Under the pieces are notes generated by a model. The model saw only the letters and a list, made by a program, of their open reading frames with translations, made no database searches and was not told the origin of the DNA. A stretch of DNA of 64,000 bases from Denitromonas ohlonensis (GTDB lineage: Bacteria > Pseudomonadota > Gammaproteobacteria > Burkholderiales > Rhodocyclaceae): contig NZ_VMNI01000003.1 of assembly GCF_007625205.1 (NCBI RefSeq), positions 1-64,000 on the forward strand, read 5' to 3'. Every line of letters begins with the position of its first letter. The stretch's first letter is position 1. A program made the position numbers and the translations under genes. This document shows, one piece after another, positions 15,879-24,786 of this stretch.

Positions 15879-16571
15879 TTATACCGCGTCGATGGCACCG
15901 ACCAGAATCACCGGGCCGGTTGGCGCCCCGGTAGGCGAACCACCCGCCGGTTCGACCGACACCGCCAGCCTGGCCCCGGCCTGCAAGCGCCCGACCAGCG
16001 GCACCGGAACTGGCACTTGCGCGCTCAGCTGGCCAAGCACCGCGACCGACACCGGTGCGCCGCCGTCGGGCGGCAGCAGCCACAGCTCGTAGCTTTGAGT
16101 GCTGGCCGCGAGCACTGGCCGCGACGGCGCCAATTGCAGCCAGCGCCCATCGTCCGACAAGGAGGCCACCACCGGCGCCGCCCCCGCGCCGCTGGCCAGC
16201 GTGGCGATCGGGTGCATGACTGGCGCCACCGGCGCACGCTCGAGCAGGCTGGCACCCAGCCAGACGGTGAGCGCCGCCGTGGCGCTCAGCGCCCAGCCAC
16301 GCCACAGACCGACACGAGCGAACCACGGCTGCCGATAGCGGCGAAGATCGAGATCATGCGAGATGTGCTGCCAGGTTCGCGGTGCCGGTTGCATACGGAA
16401 AGCCTCGCTGGGCTGGGGCGTAAACACGTGCTGCCAATGCTGAAGACGCAGGGCGACACGTGGCTCTTCAGTGCACGCGCGCTCGAAGCGCGCCCGCGCC
16501 GCGCCACGCAGCGTGCCCAGCAGGTATTCGCCACACAGCGCGTCGAGAAGCGGGGATTGGTCGAGCTTCAT
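15879..16571 (-). CDS. Anti-sigma factor, RskA/anti-SigK type
   Basis: A 230-residue single-pass membrane anti-sigma factor. The N-terminal cytosolic domain (LLDALCGEYLLGTLRGAARARFER) matches the RskA-type sigma-binding domain. A transmembrane helix (GWALSATAALTVWLGASLL) lies near residues 90-110. The periplasmic domain is the anti-sigma-K family fold (LSDDGRWLQLAPSRPVLAASTQSYELWLLPPDGG, here split across positions 130-165). Its start overlaps the sigma gene stop by ATGA, so the two are translationally coupled. It probably sequesters the sigma factor until an envelope signal causes its proteolysis. Confidence 0.9.
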   Translation of the reverse strand: MKLDQSPLLDALCGEYLLGTLRGAARARFERACTEEPRVALRLQHWQHVFTPQPSEAFRMQPAPRTWQHISHDLDLRRYRQPWFARVGLWRGWALSATAALTVWLGASLLERAPVAPVMHPIATLASGAGAAPVVASLSDDGRWLQLAPSRPVLAASTQSYELWLLPPDGGAPVSVAVLGQLSAQVPVPVPLVGRLQAGARLAVSVEPAGGSPTGAPTGPVILVGAIDAV

Positions 16572-17140
16572 GACACCCCCATGCAGCTATCGACGCACTG
16601 CTTGAGGCTCTGCATGCCACGTCGAACCCAGGATTTGACGGTACCCAGCGGCTTGGCCAGCTGATTGGACAGTTCGCCATGACTGAGGCCATGCATGTAG
16701 GCCAGCACCAGCGCCTGCCGCTCGCCGCCCTTGAGCTCATCGAGGCAGCCGCGCAGCCAGTGACGCATGCGGGCGCTGTCGGCTTCGTCCTCGGACGCGT
16801 CGGACCAGTCGAAATAGCGATCCAGGCTGTCTTCGTCCTCATCGACGGAGATAACCCGCGCCACGTCGGCCCGACTTACGGTGTCGATGGCACGATTGCG
16901 CACGATGGTCGCCATCCAGGCCACCGGCCGGGTCGCCATCGGATCGAAGCGTGCCGCCGCATGCCAGATCTTGATGAAAGCGTCGTGCAGCACCTCTTCG
17001 GCCAGCTCGCGCCGGCCGGTGATCTTGAAGGCCACGCCCAGCAAGACCGGCGCTGTCAGGCGATAGAGCTGTTCAAAGGCCTCGGCGTCGCGCGCGGCGC
17101 TAAGGAGAATCAATCGTCGGATGTGGATATCGTCGAGCAT
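16568..17140 (-). CDS. ECF-family RNA polymerase sigma factor (SigK-like group)
   Basis: A 190-residue extracytoplasmic-function sigma factor. Region 2 (FEQLYRLTAPVLLGVAFKIT, EEVLHDAFIKIWHAA, WMATIVRNRAIDTVSR) covers about residues 18-90, and region 4 (LKGGERQALVLAYMHGLSHG, LAKPLGTVKSWVRRGMQSL) about 125-182. AAGGGAG precedes the ATG. Coupling to an RskA-type anti-sigma factor places it with the SigK-like ECF group, whose known -35 is CCATCC-like; the matching TGCATCC-N16-CGTACA boxes upstream indicate autoregulation and control of the P460 and ferritin-like genes. Confidence 0.93.
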   Translation of the reverse strand: MLDDIHIRRLILLSAARDAEAFEQLYRLTAPVLLGVAFKITGRRELAEEVLHDAFIKIWHAAARFDPMATRPVAWMATIVRNRAIDTVSRADVARVISVDEDEDSLDRYFDWSDASEDEADSARMRHWLRGCLDELKGGERQALVLAYMHGLSHGELSNQLAKPLGTVKSWVRRGMQSLKQCVDSCMGVS

Positions 17141-17178
17141 GGCTCCCTTCTCGGCGCAAAAGAGGCGCCCTTGCTCCC

Positions 17179-17207
17179 TGTACGACTATGGCCTCGCGCT
17201 GGATGCA
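17179..17207 (-). promoter_or_regulatory. Autoregulatory ECF promoter of the sigma gene
   Basis: Minus strand: TGCATCC (17201-17207), 16-base spacer, CGTACA (17179-17184), ending 39 bases before the sigma ATG. The -35 lies inside the 3' end of the CoA-transferase gene. Confidence 0.8.
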
Positions 17208-18325
17208 CGCGCACGAAGCGCTTCGCGATCCGCATCGGCCGCGGGCGCCGGCTTCGCCTCGCCGAGCGCATAGTCGCTCAGGCCGAAAGGCGGCGCAAAC
17301 TGGCGGATACCACCGACCTCCACCACCATGCCGCGCGCCTGAATCTGCGGGTGCTGCAGGCTCTCGTGCAGGCGCAGCACCGGCGTGACGCAGCAATCGA
17401 CCGCATCGAACACTGCCGTCCAGTGAGCCAGCGGCTGGGCACGGAAAATGGCTTCGAGCTGTGCGCGGGCATAGGCACCGTCTTCGCCGCGGCTGAGATG
17501 ATAGGGTTTGAGGTCGGCCCGACCGAGGGTATCGCAGGTCAGCTGCCAGAACTTTTCTTCGAGCGCACCCACTGCCATGTGCCGCCCATCCTGCGTTTCA
17601 TACACGCCGTAACAGGGCACGCCGCCGGTGAGCAGATCTTCGCCGCGCGGCCGGGTTTCGCCTTCGGCCAGCACTTCGGCCATGGGGAAGATCGCATGCG
17701 CCAGCGCCGCATCCGTCATGGCCACATCAACATGCCGGCCGCGGCCATTGGCGCGCGCGTCAATCACCGCGGCCAGCACGCCCACCAGCGAGGTGAGCGT
17801 ACCGCCGAGCAGATCGGCAACCTGCAGATTGCTCATCGCCGGCGGCCCGCCCGCGACGCCCATCTGATCGAGCACGCCGGCGTAGCCAAGGTAGTTGATG
17901 TCGTGTCCGGCGCGCTGGGCGTAGGGGCCGGTCTGGCCGTAGCCGCTGATGCTCGCATAGACCAGGCGCGGATTGCGCTCGCTGAGCGTGGCGTAGTCCA
18001 GCCCGAGCTTGGCCATCACACCGGGGCGGAAGCCTTCGACGAGAATATCGGCCGTCGCCACCAGGCCAAGCAGCACCGCCTTGTCGGCCGGGTCCTTGAG
18101 GTCGAGCACCAGGCTCTTCTTGTTGCGATTGACCAGCTGGAAGAAGTAGCTGGTGTCGCCGTGCATGGCCCCCATGCTGCGGGCGTAGTCACCCACGCCG
18201 GGGTCTTCGATCTTGATGACTTCGGCGCCCAGGTCACCCAGATGCATGGTGGCCAGCGGGCCCGGCAGCAAGCGGGTCAGATCAAGGACGGTGAGGCCGG
18301 CGAGAGCCTGGGGGCGGTCGGTCAT
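17186..18325 (-). CDS. CaiB/BaiF family CoA-transferase
   Basis: A 379-residue class III CoA-transferase, which moves CoA between carboxylic acids through an aspartyl-CoA intermediate. Family features: GLTVLDLTRLLPGPLATMHL at the start, LGAEVIKIEDP, SLVLDLKDP, ADILVEGFRPGVMAKLGLDY, YASISGYGQTGPY, and VADLLGG carrying the likely catalytic Asp near residue 170. It follows carbonic anhydrase by 3 bases and is the last gene of the fadD-liv operon. It probably activates or recycles the acid imported by that operon (inferred). The substrate is not evident; alpha-methylacyl-CoA racemase is a related alternative. Confidence 0.9.
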   Translation of the reverse strand: MTDRPQALAGLTVLDLTRLLPGPLATMHLGDLGAEVIKIEDPGVGDYARSMGAMHGDTSYFFQLVNRNKKSLVLDLKDPADKAVLLGLVATADILVEGFRPGVMAKLGLDYATLSERNPRLVYASISGYGQTGPYAQRAGHDINYLGYAGVLDQMGVAGGPPAMSNLQVADLLGGTLTSLVGVLAAVIDARANGRGRHVDVAMTDAALAHAIFPMAEVLAEGETRPRGEDLLTGGVPCYGVYETQDGRHMAVGALEEKFWQLTCDTLGRADLKPYHLSRGEDGAYARAQLEAIFRAQPLAHWTAVFDAVDCCVTPVLRLHESLQHPQIQARGMVVEVGGIRQFAPPFGLSDYALGEAKPAPAADADREALRARASSARP

Positions 18326-18328
18326 GTC

Positions 18329-18940
18329 TTACTCGTTTTTGGGGCGGCGTGGACGCGAGGTCTGCACGTTGATGCCACCAGTGTCCATGTCGTACACCCA
18401 GCCATGGACCGCCAGCTTGCCGGCATCGACCGCGCGCGCCACGAAGGGGTAGGCCAGCAGATGCTCCATCTGCAGGCTGACGTTTTCTTCTACGATCAGC
18501 CGATGGCGCTGTACCGCGCTGAGCGGCTCGCCGGCGGCTTGCAGGCGCCCGTCGACGCGGTGGGCCGCCTCGCGAGCACTGTTCAGCCAGATGGGCACGT
18601 ACTGATCGTGCTCGCTGGTGTTGTCGAGCGCCAGGATGCCGCCGCAGCCATAGTGACCGCAGATGACGATGTCGGGAATGTTGAGGTGGTTGATCGAGAA
18701 CTCGAGCACCGCCGACAAGTTCCAATCGGCGCCGGCGACGATGTTGGCCACATTGCGATGCACGAAAATCTCGCCGGGGCGCGTCTGGGTGATGGTGTTC
18801 ACCGGCACACGCGAATCGGAGCAGCCGATCCACAGCACCGTAGGGTGCTGCGCTTTAGACAGTTCGGCGAAATACGGGCGCTCGCGTTCGAACACCGTCT
18901 CGACGAAACGACGATTGCCTTTGAGCAGGTCGTTGATCAT
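18329..18940 (-). CDS. Beta-class carbonic anhydrase
   Basis: A 203-residue zinc enzyme interconverting CO2 and bicarbonate. Zinc ligands are C40, H96 and C99 (IGCSDSRVP and CGHYGCGG), with the D42/R44 dyad. It resembles the Can/YadF type; the usual family length is about 200-220. It lies in the acid-uptake/CoA-ligase operon, 3 bases from the CoA-transferase, where it may supply bicarbonate for a carboxylation step or balance CO2 released by degradation (inferred). Confidence 0.95.
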   Translation of the reverse strand: MINDLLKGNRRFVETVFERERPYFAELSKAQHPTVLWIGCSDSRVPVNTITQTRPGEIFVHRNVANIVAGADWNLSAVLEFSINHLNIPDIVICGHYGCGGILALDNTSEHDQYVPIWLNSAREAAHRVDGRLQAAGEPLSAVQRHRLIVEENVSLQMEHLLAYPFVARAVDAGKLAVHGWVYDMDTGGINVQTSRPRRPKNE

Positions 18941-19016
18941 GCCCTTCTCCCGCAGCGCGTGGGTATCTCGGTCAGCCCGTATCCTGTTCGCTGCGGGGCC
19001 ATCGGTCGAGGGCGTG

Positions 19017-20246
19017 CTACTCGTAGGTCCGAACGTCGTCGATGACCTTGCCGTCGTTGGGCAACGAGCCTACGGCGCAGAACGCCACCTCACCGCGCAG
19101 CTTGGTCAGCTCGCGCAGGCTGGCGACGATGCCGGCCTGCAGCGCGGCGTCTTCGGCGGCTTCGCACTTGAGCGTCATGCGATCGGTCAGGTCGGGGTTG
19201 TCCACCACCAGGCGTGCACGCTGGATCTCGGGGTGGCGCTTGACCACCGCGGCGACCTGCCCGGGATGCACGAACATGCCCTTGATCTTGGTGGTCTGGT
19301 CGGCCCGCCCCATCCAGCCCTTGATGCGGGCGTTGGTGCGCCCGCAGGGGCTCGCGCCCGGCAGCACGGCCGAGAGGTCGCCGGTACCGAAGCGGATCAG
19401 CGGATAGTCGGGGTTGAAGGTGGTCACCACCACCTCGCCGACCTCGCCCTCGGCCACCGGATCGCCGGTGCCGGGACGCACGATCTCGACCAGTACGTCT
19501 TCATCAATCACTAGGCCTTCGCGGGCCGGGGTTTCGTAGGCGATCAGGCCGATGTCTGCCGTGGCATAGGCCTGGTAGGCATGAATGCCGCGTGCCGCCA
19601 GCGCGTCGCGCTGGCTGGGCGGAAACGCTTCGCCCGACACAAAGGCCTTGCTCAGGCTGAGGGCAATGCCGGCTTCGTCGGCTTTTTCGAGCAAAATGCG
19701 CAGGAAAGACGGCGTGCCGGTATAGGCCACCGGCTGCAGATCGAGCATGGCGGCCAGCTGCTGTTCGGTCTGACCCACCCCCCCCGGAAACACCGAGCAG
19801 CCAATGGCATGCGCACCGGTTTCCATCATCGAGCCCGCCGGTGTCATGTGATAGGAGAAGGTGTTGTGCACCAGATCGCCTTCGCGGAAGCCGGCGGCAA
19901 ACAGCGCACGGGCCATTCGCCAGTAGTTTTCACGCGCGCCTTCGGGCTCGTAGAGCGGTCCCGGTGAGGCAAAGACCCGCGCGCAGGACACGCCCCACTT
20001 GATGGCAGAAAAGCCACCGAAGGGGCGCGCCGCCTTCTGCAACTCGAGCAGCTCCGACTTGCGGGTCACTGGCAATGCTGACAGCGCCTCACGCGAGGTG
20101 ATGGTGCTCGGATCGACCGCCTTCAGCAGGCTCGCAAACGCCGGCGTCTTGGCCTTTGCATGCTGAATCTGCTGGGGCAGGCGGGCCAGCAAGTCCCGCT
20201 CGCGCTCGGCGGGATCGCGGTGTTCTCTGGCGTCGAAGAAGTTCAT
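19017..20246 (-). CDS. Phenylacetate-CoA ligase-like AMP-forming enzyme
   Basis: A 409-residue adenylate-forming enzyme of the PaaK type. It has LPVTRKSELLELQ, the nucleotide-loop region replaced by SCARVFASPGPLYEPEGAREN, the helix HNTFSYHMTPAG, YTGTPSFLRILLEKA, AYATADIGLIAYE, GEVVVTTFNPDYPLIRFGTGDL, and C-terminal lid GRADQTTKIKGMFVHPGQV. It should activate an aryl or related carboxylate to its CoA thioester. The start at 20246 is chosen where the family sequence begins (MNFFDAREHRDP). It is downstream of livF, so its substrate may be what the transporter imports. The exact acid is unknown. Confidence 0.88.
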   Translation of the reverse strand: MNFFDAREHRDPAERERDLLARLPQQIQHAKAKTPAFASLLKAVDPSTITSREALSALPVTRKSELLELQKAARPFGGFSAIKWGVSCARVFASPGPLYEPEGARENYWRMARALFAAGFREGDLVHNTFSYHMTPAGSMMETGAHAIGCSVFPGGVGQTEQQLAAMLDLQPVAYTGTPSFLRILLEKADEAGIALSLSKAFVSGEAFPPSQRDALAARGIHAYQAYATADIGLIAYETPAREGLVIDEDVLVEIVRPGTGDPVAEGEVGEVVVTTFNPDYPLIRFGTGDLSAVLPGASPCGRTNARIKGWMGRADQTTKIKGMFVHPGQVAAVVKRHPEIQRARLVVDNPDLTDRMTLKCEAAEDAALQAGIVASLRELTKLRGEVAFCAVGSLPNDGKVIDDVRTYE

Positions 20247-20335
20247 AGGATTCCTTGATTCAATCAATACAGGCGCGGCCCGCGCTCCGGCGCGATGGGC
20301 CAGCCGTGGTTACGAGCGCTGCCCGCAACCACGGA

Positions 20336-21178
20336 TCAAGACAGCCAGCGCTTACGACGGCGATAGTGCTTGACGTCGCGGAAGCTCTTGCGCCCTTCGC
20401 CCGACAAACCGAGGTAGAACTCTTTCACGTCCTCGTTGGTGGCCAGGTACTGCGCCTCGCCTTCCATCACGATGCGGCCGTTCTCGAGGATGTACCCGAA
20501 GTCGGCATAGCGCAGCGCGACCATGGTGTTCTGCTCGGCGAGCAGGAAGCTCACGTTTTCTTTCTTGTTCAGGTCTTTCACGATCTCGAAAATCTCTTCG
20601 ACGATCTGCGGCGCCAGGCCCATGGAGGGCTCATCGAGCAGCACCATCTCGGGGTTGGCCATGATGGCGCGACCAATGGCGCACATCTGTTGCTCACCGC
20701 CCGAGGTGTAGCCCGCCTGCGAGCTACGACGCGTCTTGAGACGCGGGAAGTAGTCATAGACCATGTCGAGCGAGCGCTTGATGCCGGCGCTGCCATCGCC
20801 CCGGGTGTAGGCACCGGTGAGCAGATTCTCTTCAATGGTCAGGTGGCCGAAGCAGTGACGGCCTTCCATCACCTGGATCACGCCACGCTTGACGAGGTCG
20901 GCCGGCGTCATCTGATCGATGCGCGCGCCCTTGAATTCGATATTGCCCTTGGTCACATCGCCACGCTCTGCACGCAGCAGGTTCGAGATGGATTTGAGCG
21001 TTGTGCTCTTGCCGGCGCCGTTGGCACCGAGCAAAGCGACGATCTTGCCTTTCGGAACAACAAGGGATACGCCCTTGAGAACCAGAATGACGTGGTCGTA
21101 AATGACCTCGACGTTATTGACGCTGAGGTAGGGTGCGGCCTCGATGGCCGCGGCAGTATTCTGCATTGTCATTGTCAT
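20336..21178 (-). CDS. livF: Branched-chain amino acid-type ABC transporter ATPase
   Basis: A 280-residue ABC ATPase of the LivF branch: Walker A GANGAGKST, Q-loop region, an atypical signature SGGEQQ (TSGGEQQMCAIGRA), Walker B MVLLDEPSMGLAP, and the switch histidine position occupied in LLAEQNT. The C-terminal extension (RKSFRDVKHYRRRKRWLS) is longer than in E. coli LivF and basic. It is separated from livK by a strong hairpin. Works with LivG, LivH, LivM and LivK. Confidence 0.93.
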   Translation of the reverse strand: MTMTMQNTAAAIEAAPYLSVNNVEVIYDHVILVLKGVSLVVPKGKIVALLGANGAGKSTTLKSISNLLRAERGDVTKGNIEFKGARIDQMTPADLVKRGVIQVMEGRHCFGHLTIEENLLTGAYTRGDGSAGIKRSLDMVYDYFPRLKTRRSSQAGYTSGGEQQMCAIGRAIMANPEMVLLDEPSMGLAPQIVEEIFEIVKDLNKKENVSFLLAEQNTMVALRYADFGYILENGRIVMEGEAQYLATNEDVKEFYLGLSGEGRKSFRDVKHYRRRKRWLS

Positions 21179-21230
21179 GTCTCTGCCGACTTGGTGTTGC
21201 CCCTCCTTCCCCGCAAACTGCTCAAGAGAG

Positions 21231-21266
21231 GGTCCGCCGAACGCACCGCGATGCGCTCGGCGGACC
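21231..21266. repeat. Strong intercistronic hairpin between livK and livF
   Basis: GGTCCGCCGA (21231-21240) pairs perfectly with TCGGCGGACC (21257-21266), and CGCA/TGCG extends the stem inside the loop. No U-run follows on the minus strand, so it more likely protects the livK mRNA 3' end or attenuates livF than ends transcription. Confidence 0.7.
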
Positions 21267-21324
21267 TCCCCCATTCGGGGAAGGCCCCGCACAGCCGCCC
21301 AGGCGGCCGTGCGTGCCCTTGCAA

Positions 21325-22647
21325 TTACATCTCTTTCGAGCAATCGCGCGGGGTAATGCCTTTTTCCTTGGCGTAGGCCGCCGCGGACTCTTCGATCATG
21401 CCGCGAACCATTTCCTTGTCGGCGTCGATCCAGTCGGTGACGACGTTCCACTTGTTGCCGTCCCACTGCTGGTACTTGACCTTGCCGGAACCTTCGTGGT
21501 CCATGCAGCTGGTCTTGAGCGGCGGCAGGAAGCCGGTGGCGCCCAATTCGCCCAGACGCTTGTCGTCCATGTCGAGGTTCTCGAAGCCCCAGCGCACTTG
21601 CTCGCCGGTCAGGGCCTTGCCCTTGCCGTACTTCTCCTGCGCCTTGCGAATCGCCTCGACCGTGATCAGACCGTGCACCACGCCGCGGTTGTAATAGACG
21701 CTACCGATGCGGGACTTGTCTTCCATGTTGCCGTGGCCCTTGGCGTACACGAACTTCTCGATATCCTTGATGACCGGGTAGTCGGCGCCTGCCACGTTGT
21801 AACCTGCGGCCGTAAAGCCCTTGGCAGCGCTACCGGCCGGCACCGTGTCTTCCTCTGCGCCGGACCACCACACGCCGACCATCTTCTCGCGCGAGAAGCC
21901 GGTCTTGGCGGCTGACTTGAGTGCGGTCGGGTTCATCACACCCCAGCCCCACAGAATGACCCAGTCCGGACGCAGCTGACGGATCTGCAGCCACTGCGAC
22001 TGCTGCTCGTTACCCGGGTGGGCAACGGCCAGCTTGGTCAGCTCATAGCCATAACGCTCGGCCATTTTCTCGAGCACGGCGTGCGACTCTTTGCCGTAGG
22101 CGGAGTCGTGATACAGCAGGGCGATCTTCTTGCCCTTGAGCTTGTCGGTACCGCCTTCTTTGCCGGCGATGTACTTGACCATCGTGGTCGCCTGCGACCA
22201 GTAGGTGGTGATCAGCGGGAAGACGTACGGGAAGACGCGGCCATCGGCTGCATCGGTACGGCCGTAACCCATGGTCACCAGCGGAATCTTGTCCTTGGCG
22301 ACCTTGTCGAGCACGGAATAGGTGATACCGGTCGACAGCGGCTGGAACACCGAGTTACCCGTCTCGCCCTTTTCCTTCAGACGCTCGTAGCACTCGACGC
22401 CCCGGGCGTTGTTGTACTCGGTTTCGCACTCTTCCCAAGCGAGCTTGACGCCGTTGATGCCGCCATCGCGCTCGTTGATCATCTGCATGTAGTCGATCCA
22501 GCCACCGTAGATTCCGGAGCCGCCTGCAGCGTAGGGACCGACGCGGTAGCTCGGCAGACCAATGAACTGTTCCGCCGCAATCGCCATGGACGAACCCAGC
22601 AAGCCCGCAACAGCGGCGCCGAGAATGACTGTTTTCTTCAGATTCAT
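21325..22647 (-). CDS. livK: ABC transporter substrate-binding protein, LivK type
   Basis: A 440-residue periplasmic binding protein, longer than amino-acid LivJ/K (about 370), which fits the aromatic/organic-acid subgroup. The signal peptide (MNLKKTVILGAAVAGLLGSS, cleaved after AIA) leads to AEQFIGLPSYRVGPYAAGGS. Characteristic parts are IDYMQMINERDGGINGVKLAW, ECETEYNNARGVECYERL (with a likely disulfide pair), IALLYHDSAYGKES, and VGVWWSGAEEDTVPAG. It captures the imported ligand for LivHMGF. Start at 22647 supported by the signal peptide and GGAGATAA upstream. Confidence 0.93.
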   Translation of the reverse strand: MNLKKTVILGAAVAGLLGSSMAIAAEQFIGLPSYRVGPYAAGGSGIYGGWIDYMQMINERDGGINGVKLAWEECETEYNNARGVECYERLKEKGETGNSVFQPLSTGITYSVLDKVAKDKIPLVTMGYGRTDAADGRVFPYVFPLITTYWSQATTMVKYIAGKEGGTDKLKGKKIALLYHDSAYGKESHAVLEKMAERYGYELTKLAVAHPGNEQQSQWLQIRQLRPDWVILWGWGVMNPTALKSAAKTGFSREKMVGVWWSGAEEDTVPAGSAAKGFTAAGYNVAGADYPVIKDIEKFVYAKGHGNMEDKSRIGSVYYNRGVVHGLITVEAIRKAQEKYGKGKALTGEQVRWGFENLDMDDKRLGELGATGFLPPLKTSCMDHEGSGKVKYQQWDGNKWNVVTDWIDADKEMVRGMIEESAAAYAKEKGITPRDCSKEM

Positions 22648-22717
22648 GTGTTTATCTCCTCTTTTTTCTTTGGTGTTGCCTGGTGAGATCAGCGCAAAAC
22701 GCCAATCGAATTCCAGT

Positions 22718-23785
22718 TTAGTGCGGGAACGGCCACAGCCGCAGCTTCTCCTTGCCGATCTGCCACAAGCGAGCCAGCCCGTGCGGTTCGACAATCAGGA
22801 AGAACACAATCAGCCCACCAAAGACGATGAGCTGAAGGTTGGATACGAAACTCGAAGACACCAGGTCACCCAGCAGCATCGGCACGAACACATCGAGCGC
22901 GATCGGCAGCAGCACGATGAAGGCCGCGCCGAGGAAGGAGCCCATGATCGAGCCCACCCCGCCGATGATGATCATGAACAGGATCTTGAAGGACAGGTCC
23001 AGGTTGAAGCCCTCCGGCTCCACCGTGCCGATGTAGGTGTAGGCATAGAGCGCGCCAGCCACACCACAGTAGAACGAGGACACCGCAAACGCGGTCAGCT
23101 TGGTGCGCATCAGGCGGATGCCGATCACCTCGGCAGCCACGTCCATGTCGCGCACCGCCATCCACGAACGGCCGGTGGTCGAGCGCACCATGTTCTTGGC
23201 CGCCAGGGCCATCATCACCACCACGAACAGGGTCAGCAGGTACTTGGACTGCGGCCCCTCGAAGGCGAAGCCGAGAATTTCGATCTGCTGTGCGGTGATC
23301 ACGCCCGAGGACGAGTAGTTGGAGAACCACTCGATCTTGACCAGCGCCCAGACGATGAAGAACTGCGCCGCGAGCGTGGCCACCGCGAGGTAAAAGCCCT
23401 TGATACGCAAGCTTGGCAGACCGAACATCACGCCAACCAGGGCCGCACACAGCCCGCCCAGCAAAATCGCCACCAGGAAGGGCATGCCGTCGATGCGCAG
23501 CATGAAGTTGTAGGCCCCGAAGGCGCCCACCGCCATGAACGCGGCCGAACCCAGCGACAGCTGACCCGCGTAGCCGGTGAGGATGTTCAGACCAATCGCT
23601 GCCAGCGAGAAGATCAGCACCGGAATCAAAATGGCCTTGAGCCAGTACTGGTCGGCAAACAGCGGCACCGCCAGGGCGAAGAAACCGATCAGCAGCATGA
23701 CGCCGATACGGTCCTGAAGAATCGGGAAGATCTGTTGATCTGCCTCGTAACTGGCCTTGAACTGGCCGGCTTCACGGTAAAGCAT
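22718..23785 (-). CDS. livM: Branched-chain amino acid-type ABC permease LivM
   Basis: A 355-residue inner-membrane permease with about nine or ten helices. The LivM signature is LSLGSAAFMAVGAFGAYNFM, then RIKGFYLAVATLAAQFF, and RSWMAVRDMDVAAEVIGI (the EAA-like loop contacting the ATPases), then GVGSIMGSFLGAAF. It forms a heterodimeric pore with LivH. It is 42 bases downstream of livH in the same operon. Confidence 0.94.
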   Translation of the reverse strand: MLYREAGQFKASYEADQQIFPILQDRIGVMLLIGFFALAVPLFADQYWLKAILIPVLIFSLAAIGLNILTGYAGQLSLGSAAFMAVGAFGAYNFMLRIDGMPFLVAILLGGLCAALVGVMFGLPSLRIKGFYLAVATLAAQFFIVWALVKIEWFSNYSSSGVITAQQIEILGFAFEGPQSKYLLTLFVVVMMALAAKNMVRSTTGRSWMAVRDMDVAAEVIGIRLMRTKLTAFAVSSFYCGVAGALYAYTYIGTVEPEGFNLDLSFKILFMIIIGGVGSIMGSFLGAAFIVLLPIALDVFVPMLLGDLVSSSFVSNLQLIVFGGLIVFFLIVEPHGLARLWQIGKEKLRLWPFPH

Positions 23786-23827
23786 AGGGTGTCTCCAGTC
23801 TTGTCTTTATCGTTGGGTCGCAGACCA

Positions 23828-24754
23828 TCAGACGCGGTCGATGTGCTTTTCGCCGAACAGCCCTTCAGGCCGGATCAGCAGGAAGCCCAAAGCCAGGATG
23901 TACGGGAACCAGGATTCGATACCACCGCCAACGAAGGGGCCGACATACACCTCGGCCAGCTTCTCGGAGGCGCCGATGATCAGGCCGCCCACGATGGCAC
24001 CGGGCACCGACGTGAATCCGCCGAGGATCAGCACCGGCAGCGCCTTGAGTGCGGTGAAGGTCAGCGCAAACTGCACCCCGTTACGCGCGCCCCAGATCAT
24101 CCCGGCCACGAGGGCCACGAAACCGGCCACGGCCCACACGATGACCCAGATGTGACGCAGCGGAATACCGATCGACAAGGCCGCCTGGTGATCGTCCGCC
24201 ACGGCGCGCAGGGCACGACCGATGCGGGTGTATTGGAAGAACAGCGCCAGCGCTGCCACCAGCACCGCTGCCACCGCGGCGGCGAACACGTCGAAGGACG
24301 AAATCAGGATGTTGAAGTTGTCCATCATGTATTCAATGGGGACATCCGCGATACCCAGATCCAGGCCACGCACGTTGGCGCCCCAGATGCCTTGTGCAAT
24401 CCCTTCCACCAGAAAGGTCAGACCGATGGTCGCCATGAACAAAGTAATCGGCGGCTGATTGACCAGCGGGCGCAACACGAACTTCTCGGTCGCGATCGCC
24501 AGCACCACCATGGCGGCCAGCGACAGCACAAAGGCCAGCCAGAACACCGCCCGACCGCCTTCTTCCATCCCGGTCCAGCCGGGCAAGACTTCCAGAAAGC
24601 CGACGAAGGTCAGCGCGGCAAAAAACACCATGGCGCCCTGCGCGAAGTTGAACACCCCGGACGCCTTGTAGATCAGCACGAAGCCCAGCGCCACGAGGGC
24701 ATACAACACCCCTGAGAGCAGGCCGCCGATCAGCACTTCGAAAAAGAACTGCAT
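23828..24754 (-). CDS. livH: Branched-chain amino acid-type ABC permease LivH
   Basis: A 308-residue permease with about eight helices. LivH features: GLLSGVLYALVALGFVLIYKA, GVFNFAQGAMVFFAAL, GRALRAVADDHQAALSIGIP (ATPase-contact loop) and VPGAIVGGLIIGASEKLAEVYV. It pairs with LivM and lies between livG and livM. Confidence 0.94.
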   Translation of the reverse strand: MQFFFEVLIGGLLSGVLYALVALGFVLIYKASGVFNFAQGAMVFFAALTFVGFLEVLPGWTGMEEGGRAVFWLAFVLSLAAMVVLAIATEKFVLRPLVNQPPITLFMATIGLTFLVEGIAQGIWGANVRGLDLGIADVPIEYMMDNFNILISSFDVFAAAVAAVLVAALALFFQYTRIGRALRAVADDHQAALSIGIPLRHIWVIVWAVAGFVALVAGMIWGARNGVQFALTFTALKALPVLILGGFTSVPGAIVGGLIIGASEKLAEVYVGPFVGGGIESWFPYILALGFLLIRPEGLFGEKHIDRV

Positions 24755-24786
24755 TGTTTGTCTCCCTTATCCTTTTCGCGGCGCGC

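Noticed and set aside
16679-19045. 788-codon plus-strand frame
   Set aside because: It is antisense to the ECF sigma, CoA-transferase and carbonic anhydrase genes, all with clear motifs; a GC-rich shadow frame.
22562-24715. 717-codon plus-strand frame rich in His, Gln and Arg
   Set aside because: Antisense to livM and livH, whose transmembrane motifs are unmistakable.
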